Assembly (NCBI GenBank): GCA_964020975.1
Contig: OZ026626.1
Span: 14,453,449-14,517,448 of the forward strand
Source of the DNA: Hermodice carunculata
Taxonomy: Eukaryota > Annelida > Polychaeta > Eunicida > Amphinomidae
Reading direction: 5' to 3'
Length of the DNA stretch: 64,000 bases
The notes beneath the pieces are model-generated. The model made no database searches, had not been told where the DNA came from, and saw nothing but the letters and a program-made list of their open reading frames with translations. Positions 11,250 to 23,722 of the stretch are shown here, one piece after another. The first letter of the stretch is position 1. Each line of letters begins with the position of its first letter. Both the position numbers and the translations under genes were made by a program.

Positions 11250-13240
11250 CTGGAATGCCAATATAACGCACCCTAAGACGCGAATATAACACGCCCTAAG
11301 TTCTAGGAAAATATGCTAATTTGCACGGAAAGCGACGACAGATGTGGTGAGCGCGGCTTTCCGCTTTCCCTTGCCTACAAAAGCAAACAGGTTTTCACGC
11401 CCGGTCACTCGCATACCGGTCATCACCGAGGCAGAACGGGCAGTCGGAGCGCACATATACCAGCCCTGGTTTCCCCGCGGTCCTGTGGCTTTTTAGCCTG
11501 CATTCCCTGCTAGGAAAGCCTTCTAAGAATACTTAAGTATGCATTTTGTTCAGTTGAAGTAACGATAAGAAGATGCATACAAGTTTGCAATTTTTTTCCC
11601 TTTAGGTATTACACCCATGTACTTGCCACGTGGCTGGTAACTTCTCTTTGGTCTGTCATTTTTCTATTGTCACATTGCAGTCAAATAGAAGTCGGTATAG
11701 AAATGTCAGGCTTAGTGTTAGGATGCTTGTATAACTTCCATTTAATTTCCGCATAATGTGAATTAAAGTAAGTTAATTTTGCGCATTTTGCTGTAATTGT
11801 GACATTTGGTATATACTGATATCAGTGGACATTTGTATGAATGGGCTTCGGCTTATTTCAGCCTGGTAAAATGTTAGCTATTGGCAGCGGAAGGCTGGGT
11901 GACGCATCTAGTCTATTTAACTGGCGCAGTGCTTCAGAATTGTTCATTAAGATGAATTTTGTCGTATTTTGGTACAAATAACGTTATAAGTGTCCATATT
12001 ACGCTGGCAATATTACAAACTACATTTTCAGTGACATTTTGATATCCTAGTACTATCATTTTTAGAATAATTATCCGCACATTGTTTAATACCCTACGCA
12101 ACATTTCGTGCATATAAGTGTTAGGAATTATCGCATAATTTATGTTAATTCTAGCGGACGGAGCTTGCTTGAACAAAGGAGCGTAAGGTACAGTCCCATT
12201 CCTCGCTTGCGTGTTAAAGAACCGCCGGTGTAAGTGAAATATGATTATGCTAATTCCAGACATAAATATTTAATACACAGAGTTAAATTGCAATGGCAAT
12301 GATGAGTTAAATGTCAAAACCATGCATAAGATCTCTATCATGACCTGTATGCCAGGAAATGAGCTAGATAAGAGTTCTTATAATATTCTATGCTGCCGAA
12401 GTCTTAAATATTTTCCATTTGTTCATTGAAACGAAGTGAAGGAATTTTTATATCTCCATATAACTATGCTTCGTGCTTTACTGTGTAGGTTACAGACTAC
12501 AGTTGTGATTGGCTGGTTGCGCATCCCAACGGAGATGGTCCGTAATTGTTAAAATACTGTGTTTTCAGCATGCTGTAGCTTCTGTTTAAATAAAGTTAGC
12601 TAAGTCAGGTTTGCTGCATCGCAGAGTTGCTTCATTGGTGGTCATATAGGTGCACTGTCTTTCAGGCCAGGTGGGAACTTTATGGTGGGGAAAGACAATG
12701 ATGTGACCCTGGCAAGAGCAGAGTTCATACACCAGTATAAATCTGACATCCAGGTGTTGTTTCGTATTGCAATTATCCCAAATTAACGAGCTGGGAATTG
12801 TATGACAAAAATCCGTCCATATTTTTCTGACATTTTTATCTGTTAAATGCCGTTCACGGAATTTCAAAATACCAAAATGCTGAATTTTTAGACTGAAAAA
12901 TGCTAATATGAAAAATAGAAGGATTTATAATTGTGGTCTGTGGCCTGTAACTTAAATTTGGGAAACGGAACTTGGTATAAAGTAATTTTTATAGAAAGTG
13001 AAGTTTCTTATTTGCATATTGTAAGTGCTGCTTAATTTATGAATTGCAGTCGACCGTCTCGATTTGTCACCACAACGGCGCAACGGCGCGCTACTAATGT
13101 ACATTAGAACAATAAAGGACGAGTAGCACACGGTTCGTAAGACTCTTTATTCCATAATAGTCACGTCTTCGTGGCAGAATGGTTGGCCACATATAACAGG
13201 TACCACAGTATATTTATCAGACACACATATATTTTAGACA
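11250..13240. other. Unannotated stretch
   Basis: Nothing that I can support: no domain-like frame, RNA gene or clear repeat. Confidence 0.35.
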
Positions 13241-13259
13241 TATAAATAGAATAAATAAC

Positions 13260-13341
13260 TGAATGCATAGATAGATAGATTGATCATACATACATTCATA
13301 CATACATAATACATACATGCATACATATATAATACATACAT

Positions 13342-13376
<35 letters not shown>
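13260..13376. repeat. Compound (ATAC)n/(CAGA)n microsatellite
   Basis: Imperfect ATAC units followed by a cleaner CAGA array at about 13342-13376. Confidence 0.9.
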
Positions 13377-15119
13377 CAAGTAAGTGAAAGCCCTTCACTA
13401 GAAATCCGTCACGACAAGCGGGAATTTTAAAAATTTCAAATGGAGACTTTGCCATTTCGTTTGTAGAACATTATTTTTCTGACATCATGGCTGATGGAAG
13501 CCAACAGGAGCAAAGCTCCCAGTCCCAGGCTTGAGATTATTTACGAGGGACGAGGAACAAGTCAATTGCAAGATATTTAAAAAAAGCAGCTGAAATATTG
13601 CAGTTCGTCTACGAACAACATGCTAAAGCATATGAGTGTGTCAATAGATTTTGATTAATCAAATGTGGCGGGTAATACCTGCGGGTACCCGGTTTTTTAT
13701 ACCCGTCTGGTGGGTACCCAGGTATTAAAAAAACTCTATCCCAGTTGCTTCTATCTTGAAGGTTGGGACCTCTTCTTGTTACTTTTTCTACGACGTCAAT
13801 GAAACGAAGGCAAGCCAGATGGCGATCCATTATTCTCCCCACATATGCTGTGAAAATCACCCACTGATGTGTCGTACGGTCTTATGTATCTATAGGGCAC
13901 AAATAATGAATAATGATACATTGAAGCTTTCATGTGCATATATTTAGAGCAAAATCCCCACAGAAAGTGTTTTTGTACTCAAATAGGAAGGTTAAAAAAT
14001 GATAACTCAGAGTTAATCATGCCCCGGGGCAAGGTCAAAAAGAAACCATGATGTAACTCGAGGCTAACTTGAGAGTGCATGTGTACAAGCCAACCTTTCA
14101 GTTAACTGTTGGTTAACCTCAGGTTCTGATAACCTGGAGTTAACTCAGACGTCGACAAATGGCCAATGGGTGGACCATACTGTAAAAATGAGTCAAAATA
14201 CTGAAAACGGAATGTTGTTTTTAACCAGCAGAATTACTACAGACAACATGAATTCCCCAATGCTTTGAAGCCCTTGTCCTTTATTTTCATGCGTTTATTT
14301 TACTGGATAAATTGTCGCATAAGCTTTACTTACTTCTTTATCTGAAAATGTTGAAGTAGAACAACTGTTCAATTTATTCCAGCGGCCAAGTACGTGTCTA
14401 ATTTTACACAGCCACGCAGCGTTATATTAGTTTCCGACCGAGTAGCAATATGCCCATGTTTTCATTAAATGGGGAACCAGACAACATTATACAAACCGGA
14501 AATCCATGCCAAAGAAAGGGCAAACCCGTATTGGGCATACGTATGTTTCATGGGACTTTTCACCGGATCGCACTCGATCGTATCGAATACAGCCGAACTG
14601 CAACGAATTGAAAGATTATATAAATGAATTACACTGGCAATCCGAAAGAGGGCTTGTAAAATATTTTAATGAGAACTTAAATTATGACGTGCTCTTACAT
14701 TCCACAGTCACATCCAATACCTCCAGTAAAGGAAATTCATGAAATACCCCATTCTTCCATTAACAAATATTATCTTGGCTAAACCAAGAAGAAAAAAGAC
14801 CATTCCTACGAGTCTATAATAGGCTTGAGTGCTCGCTTTATAAAAGATGGCAATCACATCCAAGTTGAGAACAATAATTTAAAACCAAGAGTGTGGCTCG
14901 AGCTTGTGATTATTGTTTCTGTCGAAGCCTATATATTCGAAAACTACATCTGTTCTCGTCGATATTGGCTACCTTTCTTTAAAGGCAGCCGAATTTATTT
15001 TAAATCGTCTCTCGTCCAAGAGCTTTTCGAATGTTTCAAACATGCAAGTCTAGATTAATTTTTATTATCATAATCGGATACCTTGCACGCAAATGTGGTA
15101 GTTTCTTTCGACTTGTTGG
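13377..15119. other. Unannotated stretch with unrecognised short frames
   Basis: Two adjacent plus-strand frames, 14506-14742 and 14825-15058, have protein-like composition but match no family that I know, and no splice pattern links them convincingly. Palindromic GTACCC-rich sequence lies near 13680-13725. Confidence 0.3.
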
Positions 15120-16115
15120 ACGTTGTGTGCACATGTGGTCTTTATATGGCTGCTTCTTAAATTGCTTTGCTTATCCAAATGTTTTCCACCTAAATTACAG
15201 CACGACTTTGTTATGTAACATTGTAAAATATCAATTTTGCAAGCACAAATATGCTCCATCCTGCTAGTATGTACTACATATATTATAACGCCACTTAACT
15301 TTGTCAACTTTATATTGTCTCAAAGCCATGCAAGAGTATTATGAATGTTTGGAATATATATCCTCTGCATGATCAAATTGTATTTGAATACGGTGAATGA
15401 AAGCATCATAGCCTACTTCCAGTAATAGTTTCACATGATGTAATCTGAGATGCTTTTCGCCTTATTATTATCATTAAATAATGCGAACTAACACATTGCC
15501 TCATCATAGGACAAATCAATTCGTACCTGTTCGACATGTGAAGTACCCAAACTGAATTATGGAAACGTCAGGACTGTGACGCGGTATACACTTTATAGAA
15601 CTGTTTATGTGGGGGAACCATACATGTTGTATACACACGCGGTCTTTTTATGACGCTTTCTCATATCTCAATTGACCTGTTTACCCAAATTTTTAGTCGG
15701 ACTTCTAAGAAGTCTTTGTGTCATTTTCCATTGTTAAATTGCAATTTTACAAGCACATACATATTTGTATATTCTGACATGATAATGTGTATTAGGCATA
15801 AGAGCATCACTTAATCTTAAGTCAATTTTACTTTGTCTTATAACATTACAAGAGTGTTATGAATGTCTCGAATCGGGCTTCATATGCTCGATGTATATTC
15901 GAGTGCTTGATATGTAGCATAGGAGGCTACTTCAAGTTATCTTCCTTGACATATTAGATGGTTTTCCCACATTAGTCTACGTTGCATTGACTCCTTGCCC
16001 CATTATATGACGGACCTGTTTCCTACCTTTCTCAACGTGTGAATGTTTAAGATATCTAGATGCATAATATTTGATGTCCAAAACTTTATAGAACCGTCAT
16101 CCGTATGCTGGTTAT
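15120..16115. repeat. Diverged tandem duplication, period about 500 bp
   Basis: Two units (about 15120-15610 and 15625-16115) share ordered blocks. Examples are CAATTTTGCAAGCACAAATATG versus CAATTTTACAAGCACATACATAT, GAGTATTATGAATGTTTGG versus GAGTGTTATGAATGTCTCG, and ACTTTATAGAACTGT versus ACTTTATAGAACCGT. Offsets between blocks are about 494 to 519 bp. Substitutions and indels are frequent, so the duplication is old. Confidence 0.65.
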
Positions 16116-16134
16116 TTTCACCTGTGTTTCATAT

Positions 16135-16575
16135 ATTTAAGTCCCCGATTTTAGAAATAAATGCCGACTTAGTAAATATACTGCATTACCGTGTTGATAT
16201 GGCACTCGCACATAACTACCTCCATTAAACCATTCTTTTTAGGATTGGGGATTTGGTCGAATGGATATGTGCGTTTCCCATTTCAGCTAGGCGAATGGTG
16301 CCAAAGTTTGTAGGTTCGATTCCCGCTCGTGCCGAACATATTTTCGGCATTTCCTTAATGCTGGTGGATTTAAGTCTCCGATTCTGGAAATAAATGCCGA
16401 CTCAGTAAATATACTGCATTACCATGTTGATAATGCACTCGCACATAACTACCTTTATTGAACCATTCTTTTTAGGAATGGGGATTTGGTTGAGTGGATA
16501 TGCGCGTTTCCCGTTTCTGCTAGTCGACTGGTGCCAACGGTGGCAGGTTCGATTCCCGCTCGTTTCGAACATAAT
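16135..16575 (+). repeat. Tandem 233-bp repeat carrying two tRNA-like Pol III modules
   Basis: The sequence starting GTCCCCGATTTTAGAAATAA at 16141 recurs 233 bp later at 16374. Each unit ends in a tRNA-like segment (about 16247-16331 and 16480-16565). A boxes are TGGTCGAATGG (16254) and TGGTTGAGTGG (16487). B boxes are GGTTCGATTCC (16313 and 16546). The A-to-B distance is 59 nt in both, as in tRNAs with a long variable arm (Leu/Ser type). The T arm nearly folds, but the acceptor stem does not pair, so these are tRNA-derived SINE heads or tRNA pseudogenes, not working tRNAs. TTTT runs follow each unit. Confidence 0.65.
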
Positions 16576-16599
16576 ATATTTATGTTTCTCACTTTTGTT

Positions 16600-17004
16600 A
16601 TTCTGTTTGCCAAGTTTCATGTATACCAAATCATTTACATCAGTTTATTTGAGAAGTGTTTCGTAAGATATCTCAACTTTCCAGGCATCCAATACTTTTC
16701 GGATATACTTATAGTTATATGCATACAGCCAAACTCGGCCTTTGCAGGAAAGGCTCACTTAAATTCATTTCGTCATGAGCTGCTGCCTTAAACAATACAG
16801 GGCGGCAATTGTGCTTATCTTATCTATCAATATTACGGTTAAAATCCTCATTGATCATTGTGCTGCAAACCTTATTGGTGCATCTTTGTTTTTTTTTCTA
16901 ATCTTATCTTTCCTGTTACTACTATATGCGTCTTTCTTGAGCATATAACATGCCTTAATGGTTCTATATTTTCTCTTTCTGTCAGATGTTGACATTCATG
17001 TAAA
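16600..17004. other. Unannotated stretch
   Basis: Nothing that I can support between the tRNA-like tandem repeat and the LINE remnant. Confidence 0.35.
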
Positions 17005-18120
17005 TTGTGGACTGCAGGATATAAAAATAGACTCCTTCCCCTAAATATTCGTAGGCTCAAACGTGATGAGAAAGGAGAGGAACTGTTTGTTTGCTCGGAC
17101 CGAAAAATGGATGAAATGACTTTATCTGGAACGTGGCTTGATTCGAGCTACCCAAGCCATCTTTTGACCATGCAAAGCTTTCAGTCTCCATATCGGCAGG
17201 ACCGGACGGCCACGGGTGTGGTGTTGCCGCTCATGCCAAGGATTCATTACAGATCACCCACCGTCTCGATTTTGAATCACAACATTTTGAATGCTTGCGG
17301 GATAAATGTTTTACTGATGGCGGCCTTGCTGTTGTTCGCGCTCACGTACTTAAATTCTGATTATTTAGGAAAACTTCGGAAAATTGTTTTTGTCCATGAT
17401 CCGCCGAATTTTGGAATATGGGTGTGTCTTTTCAGATAATTGTAGTCAAGAGTTTTCTGATCTTCTGGAAGGAATTCAATGTGAAGCACCCAAAATCTTG
17501 ACTGGTGCTATGAAATTTACATCAAGCGACCAGCTGAAATAGGCTGGGAGCCACTACACACTCCCAGAAAATTCTCTACATTTTTTTTCTTTTGTATAAA
17601 TTATTAAATAAACTCATGCTCCCCTACCTTTATGGCCTAATTCCAAATTACAAATTAACACAAACATGCTGTCCACTCCGACATTCCGTTCAACTTCGAC
17701 AAGTCAGGTGTTGGACTGACCGCTATTTCAAATCTCTTCTGCCCCCTAGCATTGGCCTATGAAACGACCTACCTGACAAGGTTAATGTGTCTCCCACACT
17801 CTCTATCTTTCAAGCCAAAGTTATCCATTTTTTTTCAGTCAAAAAGTTTCAAAATGCGTTACGTTTGGCGATTTTTTTGCTAAATTATACACACGCAAGT
17901 GCGCCTTGGGCGCTCTAAATTGAACCATCATGTATTTCATAGAAACATTTTGCCCTCTGCAGCTTGCCCATGCAACCACTTAAAGGGAGATATACAAGCC
18001 ACTTTTTCCTGTTTTCTCTCCCCCCGCCCATGAACAAACTGGACTGGAACTGCTGAGGTCTGTTACTAATGTGCTTGCTCCTGGTATTCACCCAAAAGTG
18101 TTATAAATAATAAATAAATA
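17005..18120 (+). mobile_element. LINE remnant: endonuclease piece joined to RT C-terminus
   Basis: The frame at 17005-17439 contains TLSGTWLDSSYPSH...PYRQDRTATGVVL, matching the SETWLD...YR-DR--GGGV block of APE endonucleases in CR1/jockey LINEs. Directly after it, 17452-17550 reads like the RT C-terminal 'IQ-A-I-TGA--TS---L---LGWEPL' block. 17610-17830 reads like the 'R-S-F-PS-I--WN-LP' block at the ORF2 end. The polymerase core, normally about 400 codons, is missing between them, so the element has a large internal deletion. It ends in an AATAATAAATAAATA tail near 18105. Confidence 0.6.
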
Positions 18121-18359
18121 TTTTTTATTAGGTATTAAATCTCTAGACTCATCGACATTCCGTTATGTGGTAGTGGTAACCTTTTGGATGCATCCAATAA
18201 CGATATTTTTGTTCTTGTACAATTTTTCATTAATCAGACAAGACGGTTTAGCAACTGATACCTATAGCTAGGAACTATATCCTTATACCTGATGTATGGG
18301 ACCACTGTTTTGAAGTCTGCTTGGAAACAGTATTTGGTGTATTGTCATTTGTGTTTTGT

Positions 18360-18467
18360 ATATAATTTTGCGCATTTGTATATGTCTGGAGAATCCCTCG
18401 ACTAGCCATGTATGTGGCTACTGGGTAATCCAGTTACCAAATATGTTTCCAATACAATACAATACCT
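18360..18467 (+). mobile_element. LINE 3' UTR end with (AATAC)n tail
   Basis: GACTAGCCATGTATGTGGCT followed by ACTGGGTAATCCAGTTACCAAATATG and an AATACAATACAATAC tail has the hairpin-plus-short-repeat layout of CR1-like 3' ends. No coding sequence is attached. A similar ACTATTAGGCAATCCAGAG tail occurs near 26010. Confidence 0.45.
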
Positions 18468-18469
18468 GT

Positions 18470-19203
18470 GGGGCAGGGTGAATCTGAAGCTAAGGCTGGG
18501 TGGGTGGGAAATTAGTTGTTATCATGGGGAGGATATAGCAAGTACTGTGACACAGCAACTCACGTCAGCAGGGAGGCAGCCCAGGGAATGGTATAGCACT
18601 CAAGTGGTATGCCGCACCGATCTTGAGGCGACCAATTGAAAGAAATTATAAAATAGGAAAGGGGAAGGCATAAGCATGTAAAACAAACAAATGTACATAC
18701 ATGACAAAATGCATAAATAGATCTGTGGTAAAGCCATCGAGAGTTGATAAATAAGAATCTGATAATAGCACTTAGCAGCGTAATGGCTGAGACTCCTAAG
18801 AGTTTTTTACAGTCTTATGTAGACATGCACCAGAATAGTAAGTTGATTAAACTGATGCTCAGCTTCTCAGCTAAACACGTCACATATTTAACTGTATGAG
18901 GACACCAAGTACCGAAATGATAAATAAGAACTACATGTTGATATAATGTAAGTGTGCAGCACGTGGCAACATAAGTTGGCCAGGGATCTCTGGGCTGAAG
19001 CTAAAGCTTGATTGGGCATATCCATGTACGATTTATTACATTCACTTTCCTAATGACCGATGACCGATATGAAGTGGTCTCGCGCGTTGCAGACGGACGC
19101 CAAGGTTGCTGTGGCCACTGGATTGATTGATATATCCCTCTCCAATGAGAGCAAATAATATTCTAAGACTTTGCACGAAAATATGTCTACTTAAAACAGT
19201 ATA
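18470..19203. other. Unannotated stretch
   Basis: I see no coding, RNA or repeat feature here. Confidence 0.35.
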
Positions 19204-19600
19204 TTAAAGCACATAAGCAAGGTTCTGCTTTGGGAATTCTTGCAAAGACTTTCGATCTTTAACTTCAATCACTGTATAGGGAAAATAACGAACAGCCTTT
19301 TTCAACCAACTAAATGTGAATGCTTCAGCCGAATGAATCTGTTTTAAAAATTTTAATATTAAGTTCAATGTACCACTTTTGAAGTGACGTGACGTATTCA
19401 AAGGTAACATCCTGTATAGATACGTATATGGAAGGATTGTACTCGGATGTTTGTGCAGGAAACTCTCCAGAACGCATACAGCCAAACCATCCCCCACGTA
19501 GAAGCGTCTCCATAAGTAAATCTTGGTATGGTTCTTGTACACCATGACACAGCAGATCCAACAGTTGGTTACGAATAGGTGCTGATTGGAATGCACTTCT
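19204..19600 (-). mobile_element. Tyrosine-recombinase fossil (DIRS/Ngaro/Crypton type)
   Basis: On the minus strand the segment around 19330-19560 carries the pattern WFGCMRSGEF, then a 'PS---S--D--F' stretch and ending KTDSF. This is the 'FFGFLR-GEF ... KTDPFR' block of transposon-borne tyrosine recombinases. Only a fragment of one domain is visible. No reverse transcriptase or terminal repeat was recognised, so DIRS, Ngaro and Crypton cannot be separated. It is broken and old. Confidence 0.5.
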
Positions 19601-20223
19601 GTGGCACCTGTTGTTGATCTTTCCTTTGTCCTCTGAACACTAGCTGTAAGCGCACAAGGGAACGGCCACGGTACTCATAAAAAGATGTCAGCATGACTAT
19701 GTTTTACATATAGATTCTATATTGCTGCTAAACAGATTCTGATTGTAGGTATTTTCAAACACAAGGCATAAGCACAATAGGTGACAAATCAATAATTCTT
19801 CATCCAGGACATCAGGTATATATGGAGTAGTGATGCCATGCAGAAGGCGAGGCATTTTGAACAGGCCAACTCCTGAAGCATACATGACATTTGTGGCAGG
19901 ACCAAGGGCCTTTTTTGGTAATAGTGCACTTGGTTTTCTAGGTAAAAGGCCAGGAATCTGTTCCTGTGCGTGGGCAGCTTGCGGTGCCAGCTCCTGGAAA
20001 AGAGAAATTTGTCCACTTAAAAGGGCATAACTAAGGTTACTTTGATTTGTAGATAATCATGTACTCCTAAAGTCGAAACTGTTTATAGTGGCTTTGATGG
20101 TGAATCTTTTCATTGCTTTCATGATGAATGGGCACTTAGAGTGTCCTTTGTTCATGCTAACATTCAGTATCACTTTTGCGACACCTTCCTTAATTCTAAT
20201 CTTGAACAAATTCATTGTTGGGG
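19601..20223. other. Unannotated stretch
   Basis: It may include more of the recombinase element, but I see no conserved block. Confidence 0.3.
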
Positions 20224-21470
20224 CAAGATCTGACGGATGACAATTAATGCCCAAAAATCGATTTCAATGACCTTCACAGCTAAACGTCACAAGCCAGATC
20301 ACCTTCCCCTACTTCATGGAAACACCCCGATACTTGAGGCTACTCTACACACACATCTTGGAGTTAGACTTTTAAGCAATCTGTCATGGCACCAGCATAT
20401 AACACGCATGGTTAAAAAAGCCAGCCAACGGCTTGCTCTTTTACACAGACTCAAATACAAACTCTCCTTCCAGACTCTCATATGGTTGTATAGTACTATG
20501 ATTTGTCCTTTCCTCGAATCTGGGGATGTCCTGTTTGACAACTGCATGAAAAAAACGGTCACAATCTATAGAAGCTGTGCAGTATGAGGCAGCCAGGATC
20601 CGCCTTGGCGCAACTAGATACTCTCCACATGTCTTACTTCTCGAAGAGCTTGAATGGCAAACTCTGGAAAACCAAAAGAAATACTTTAAACTTATTTTTT
20701 TCTTTAAAATGTACAATAGGTTGACTCTACAATACCTACATGATCTTTTTCCTCGCGATGTTGAATTTACTACAGGGCGTCTGTTGAGAAATCATACGAA
20801 ATTACACCAAATTAGGTTTACCACCAATTGCTTTAGCGATTCATTTCTCCCATCTGCTATCACATTAGGAATAACCTCCCAGTTGATGCTTATGTCACTG
20901 AGTCCCTGCTGCAGATCAAATCCAAATTAAATCTATTACTCTTAAATGTTGACAAAAAGCCCTCGTACTTTAAACATGGAAGTCGTTTTCTGAATGTATG
21001 TCACACGCAGCTACATCTTAGCCTTTCTGTTTTAAATGCCCATCTATATCATGTCAATACCCTTCCAGCCTCAACATGTGCATGCTCTCATCCTACTGAA
21101 GATACAAAACATTACCTTTTGTTCTGCCCCAAGTTCACTGTGCAAAGGGTCCATCTACTGAACACTGTGTGGCACTTACTCGCTCCAGGTGTAAATCTGC
21201 CTCTAATAGTTTAGTGCTCTAATGATACTTTGTTGAATTCTCTGTTGAAAGGCAGTGACAAGTGTTCTCTTCTTCACTGAAGAATTCTAAGATAAAAACA
21301 TTAACTTTCAAACCTTCAAATCTGCCTGATGGAGTGCATCCAAACTCAAACTCAAGTCTGTTTGGTTTACCCGAATATCTAACGTTGTTTTCAAGGAACT
21401 TGTGAAACTTAATTCAGAATTTTTTTGATTCAGAGGAACAAAAACTACTGGATTCTTAATTCGGAGGGTG
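20224..21470 (+). mobile_element. LINE ORF2 C-terminal half (CR1/jockey type), 5'-truncated
   Basis: Frame 20237-20587 carries the post-palm RT block: LGVRLLSNLSWHQHI, then 'RL-LLHRLKYKLSFQTL--LY---I-P-LESGDVLFDNC'. Frame 20577-20930 continues with QYEAARIRLGATRY, LLLEELEWQTLENQKKY, MYNRLT and the 'NCFSDSFLPSAI' block. A third frame to about 21215 holds a C-terminal zinc motif CACSHPTEDTKHYLLFC. Two frame changes join these, so the element is dead. Palm motifs (YADD) and endonuclease are absent through 5' truncation. Confidence 0.75.
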
Positions 21471-21486
21471 ACTTATACTTACATCA

Positions 21487-21511
21487 GGGACATGTATAGT
21501 AGCATGTCCCT
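21487..21511. repeat. Perfect 9-bp stem-loop
   Basis: AGGGACATG (21487-21495) and CATGTCCCT (21503-21511) are exact inverse repeats with a 7-nt loop. They lie just after the LINE fragment and may be its 3' hairpin. Confidence 0.5.
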
Positions 21512-21594
21512 GCCTATACAGGCCTGTGATGGGGACGGTTACGTCAAAAAATAGTTAACCACCTTGGGATACATGTATATCCTTTCACTGTTAT

Positions 21595-22010
21595 ACCGTA
21601 TCACATACTTTAATTATTCAACGAATATACTAATATACAGTGGCAGCGGTATCGGCTACAGTACGGTATAGTATATACATGCGTATTTAGATAAATCACA
21701 CAAATAGGCCTAATGTTGGCAGTGACATTTTGATGTTGAAAACTCCATTATTACTTAATACACCCAGGCCCATGCCAGCTTGGTACGGTATCGTAATTGT
21801 TGTTGATACACTGTTACACAATGTCTTAAAAGGCCTACCAATACATGTCACACACTTCAATTATTTAAACGAATATGCTTATACTGTGGCACCGGTAGCG
21901 GCTACAGTATAGTATATAGTATATATTAGGGCTATCACACCCATAATGTCGGCAGTGACATTTTAATGTTGAAAATTCCACCACTTAATACACCTGCATG
22001 ATACCAGTGG
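21595..22010. repeat. Direct tandem duplication, period about 247 bp
   Basis: The block CACATACTTTAATTATTCAA at about 21603 and the GGCAGTGACATTTTGATG block further on recur near 21850 and 21952 with a few changes (CACACACTTCAATTATTTAA, GGCAGTGACATTTTAATG). Two units are visible, the second shorter. Confidence 0.7.
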
Positions 22011-22319
22011 CAGTGACTACTGTAGGAACTGTTGTCTTTTGAATTCTTAAAATAAACGATGGTCAAGATAAGGCACTTATGTAAAGATTTAACCACTGCA
22101 GCCTCAACATAACTTTTATCCTTTAGGAACTGAATGACTTTCTTTTTCTTTTTCAAATTTTGAACAGAAACAAATTGTTTTTTCACAGATATGAAAATGT
22201 AGACTTCATAAACTCAGACTCGGTTACCATGTACTATATTTATGTTCTTTTACAGTACGGTGACGTCTTAATTACATCAAAATTTATTTCGTCAATCATT
22301 ATATGCACATTACTTATAA
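22011..22319. other. Upstream flank of the LINE
   Basis: No ORF1 of the following LINE is visible here. The sequence is AT-rich without domain-like frames. It could be a 5' UTR or host DNA. Confidence 0.3.
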
Positions 22320-23687
22320 ATGACAATTACTGATAAAATACTTGAACATTCTGGAGGAGCAGAATGCAATTCGCTGATAACTATGGTACATTTAAATGAA
22401 AATACTAATGAACATACTGAAAATGAAAATATTGAACGTTTTGAATTATTACATCAATCACCCTACTATATGGATAATTTAATTCCTACTCTTATAACAA
22501 AAAGAAACAGTTTCACAATATTAAGTTCTAATATTAACTCTGTGCAAACCAAATTTTCTGAAATCGAAGCCTTTATATATGAATTACGTGAGCATGACTT
22601 AGAGTTTAGTGCCATATGTTTACAAGAGTGTTACATTAATGATCACAGCGACTTGTCTCTTATTCAAATTGATGGCTATCATTGCATTGCTCAAAATCAA
22701 AGCTGTACCACAAAAGGAGGGCTAATTATCTATTTAAATGAAAAATATAATTACCTGGTTAAACCGTCGCCTGTAGTTTCCAACATTTGGGAAAGCCAAT
22801 TTATTGAAGTGTATGGTGATGATCTTCACACAAGTTTCATAATTGGCAACATTTACAGACCACCAAAAGATTAAAATGAAAATTACACTTTGTTTACTGA
22901 GGAATTCTCTCAAACTCTATTGAGTTTCGAAAGATGTAAACAGGAAATTGCAATATGTGGTGACTTCAATATTGACCTGCTTAAGATAAACGAAGAGAAA
23001 CGTTTCATGATTTTTTTTATACCTTAATGATACATGGCTTTTGTCCCAAAATAACATTTCCAACTCGGTTGTCGAACAGGAAAGGGACACTTATTGATAA
23101 TATTATTTGTAAAATTAATGATACCCCTACTATATCTGGCACAATGATTAAAACATTTTCAGATCACCAACCGTACTTCACTTGCTTTGATACTCTTTCT
23201 AAAACAAGAACAACCCCCAAACTGATAGAAATAAGGAAACAAAGTCCTGCAGACATGACACATTTTTATGATGAATTAGTAAACTCCGACCTTATACATA
23301 AAATTAGCTGCGATGTTTCTGTTGATATAAATCAAAATGTTTAAAATCTTATATGAAGTTATCGATAAAGCTATTCAGAAACACATTCCTACAAAAACTA
23401 TCAAATTTAACAAATACAAGTGTAAAAAGGAAAAATGGATAACCGCAGGAATACTTGGAATCATTAAATACAGAGATTATTTATATGAAAAAATGAAGTG
23501 TACATCTGTTGAGTCCCCTGTTTACCAAACATTAAAAACTAATTTAGCAACTTACAATAATATCCTCAGAAATTGTATTCGTAAAGCAAAAAAGGATTAC
23601 TATGAATCATGTTTTAGAAATTATGAAAATGTCTTGAAAAAGACCTGGCAGACTATAAATGAAATACTATCAAAAACTAAACAACAA

Positions 23688-23722
<35 letters not shown>

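Noticed and set aside
16247-16565. Two functional tRNA genes
   Set aside because: A and B boxes are good, but the acceptor stems do not pair in either copy.
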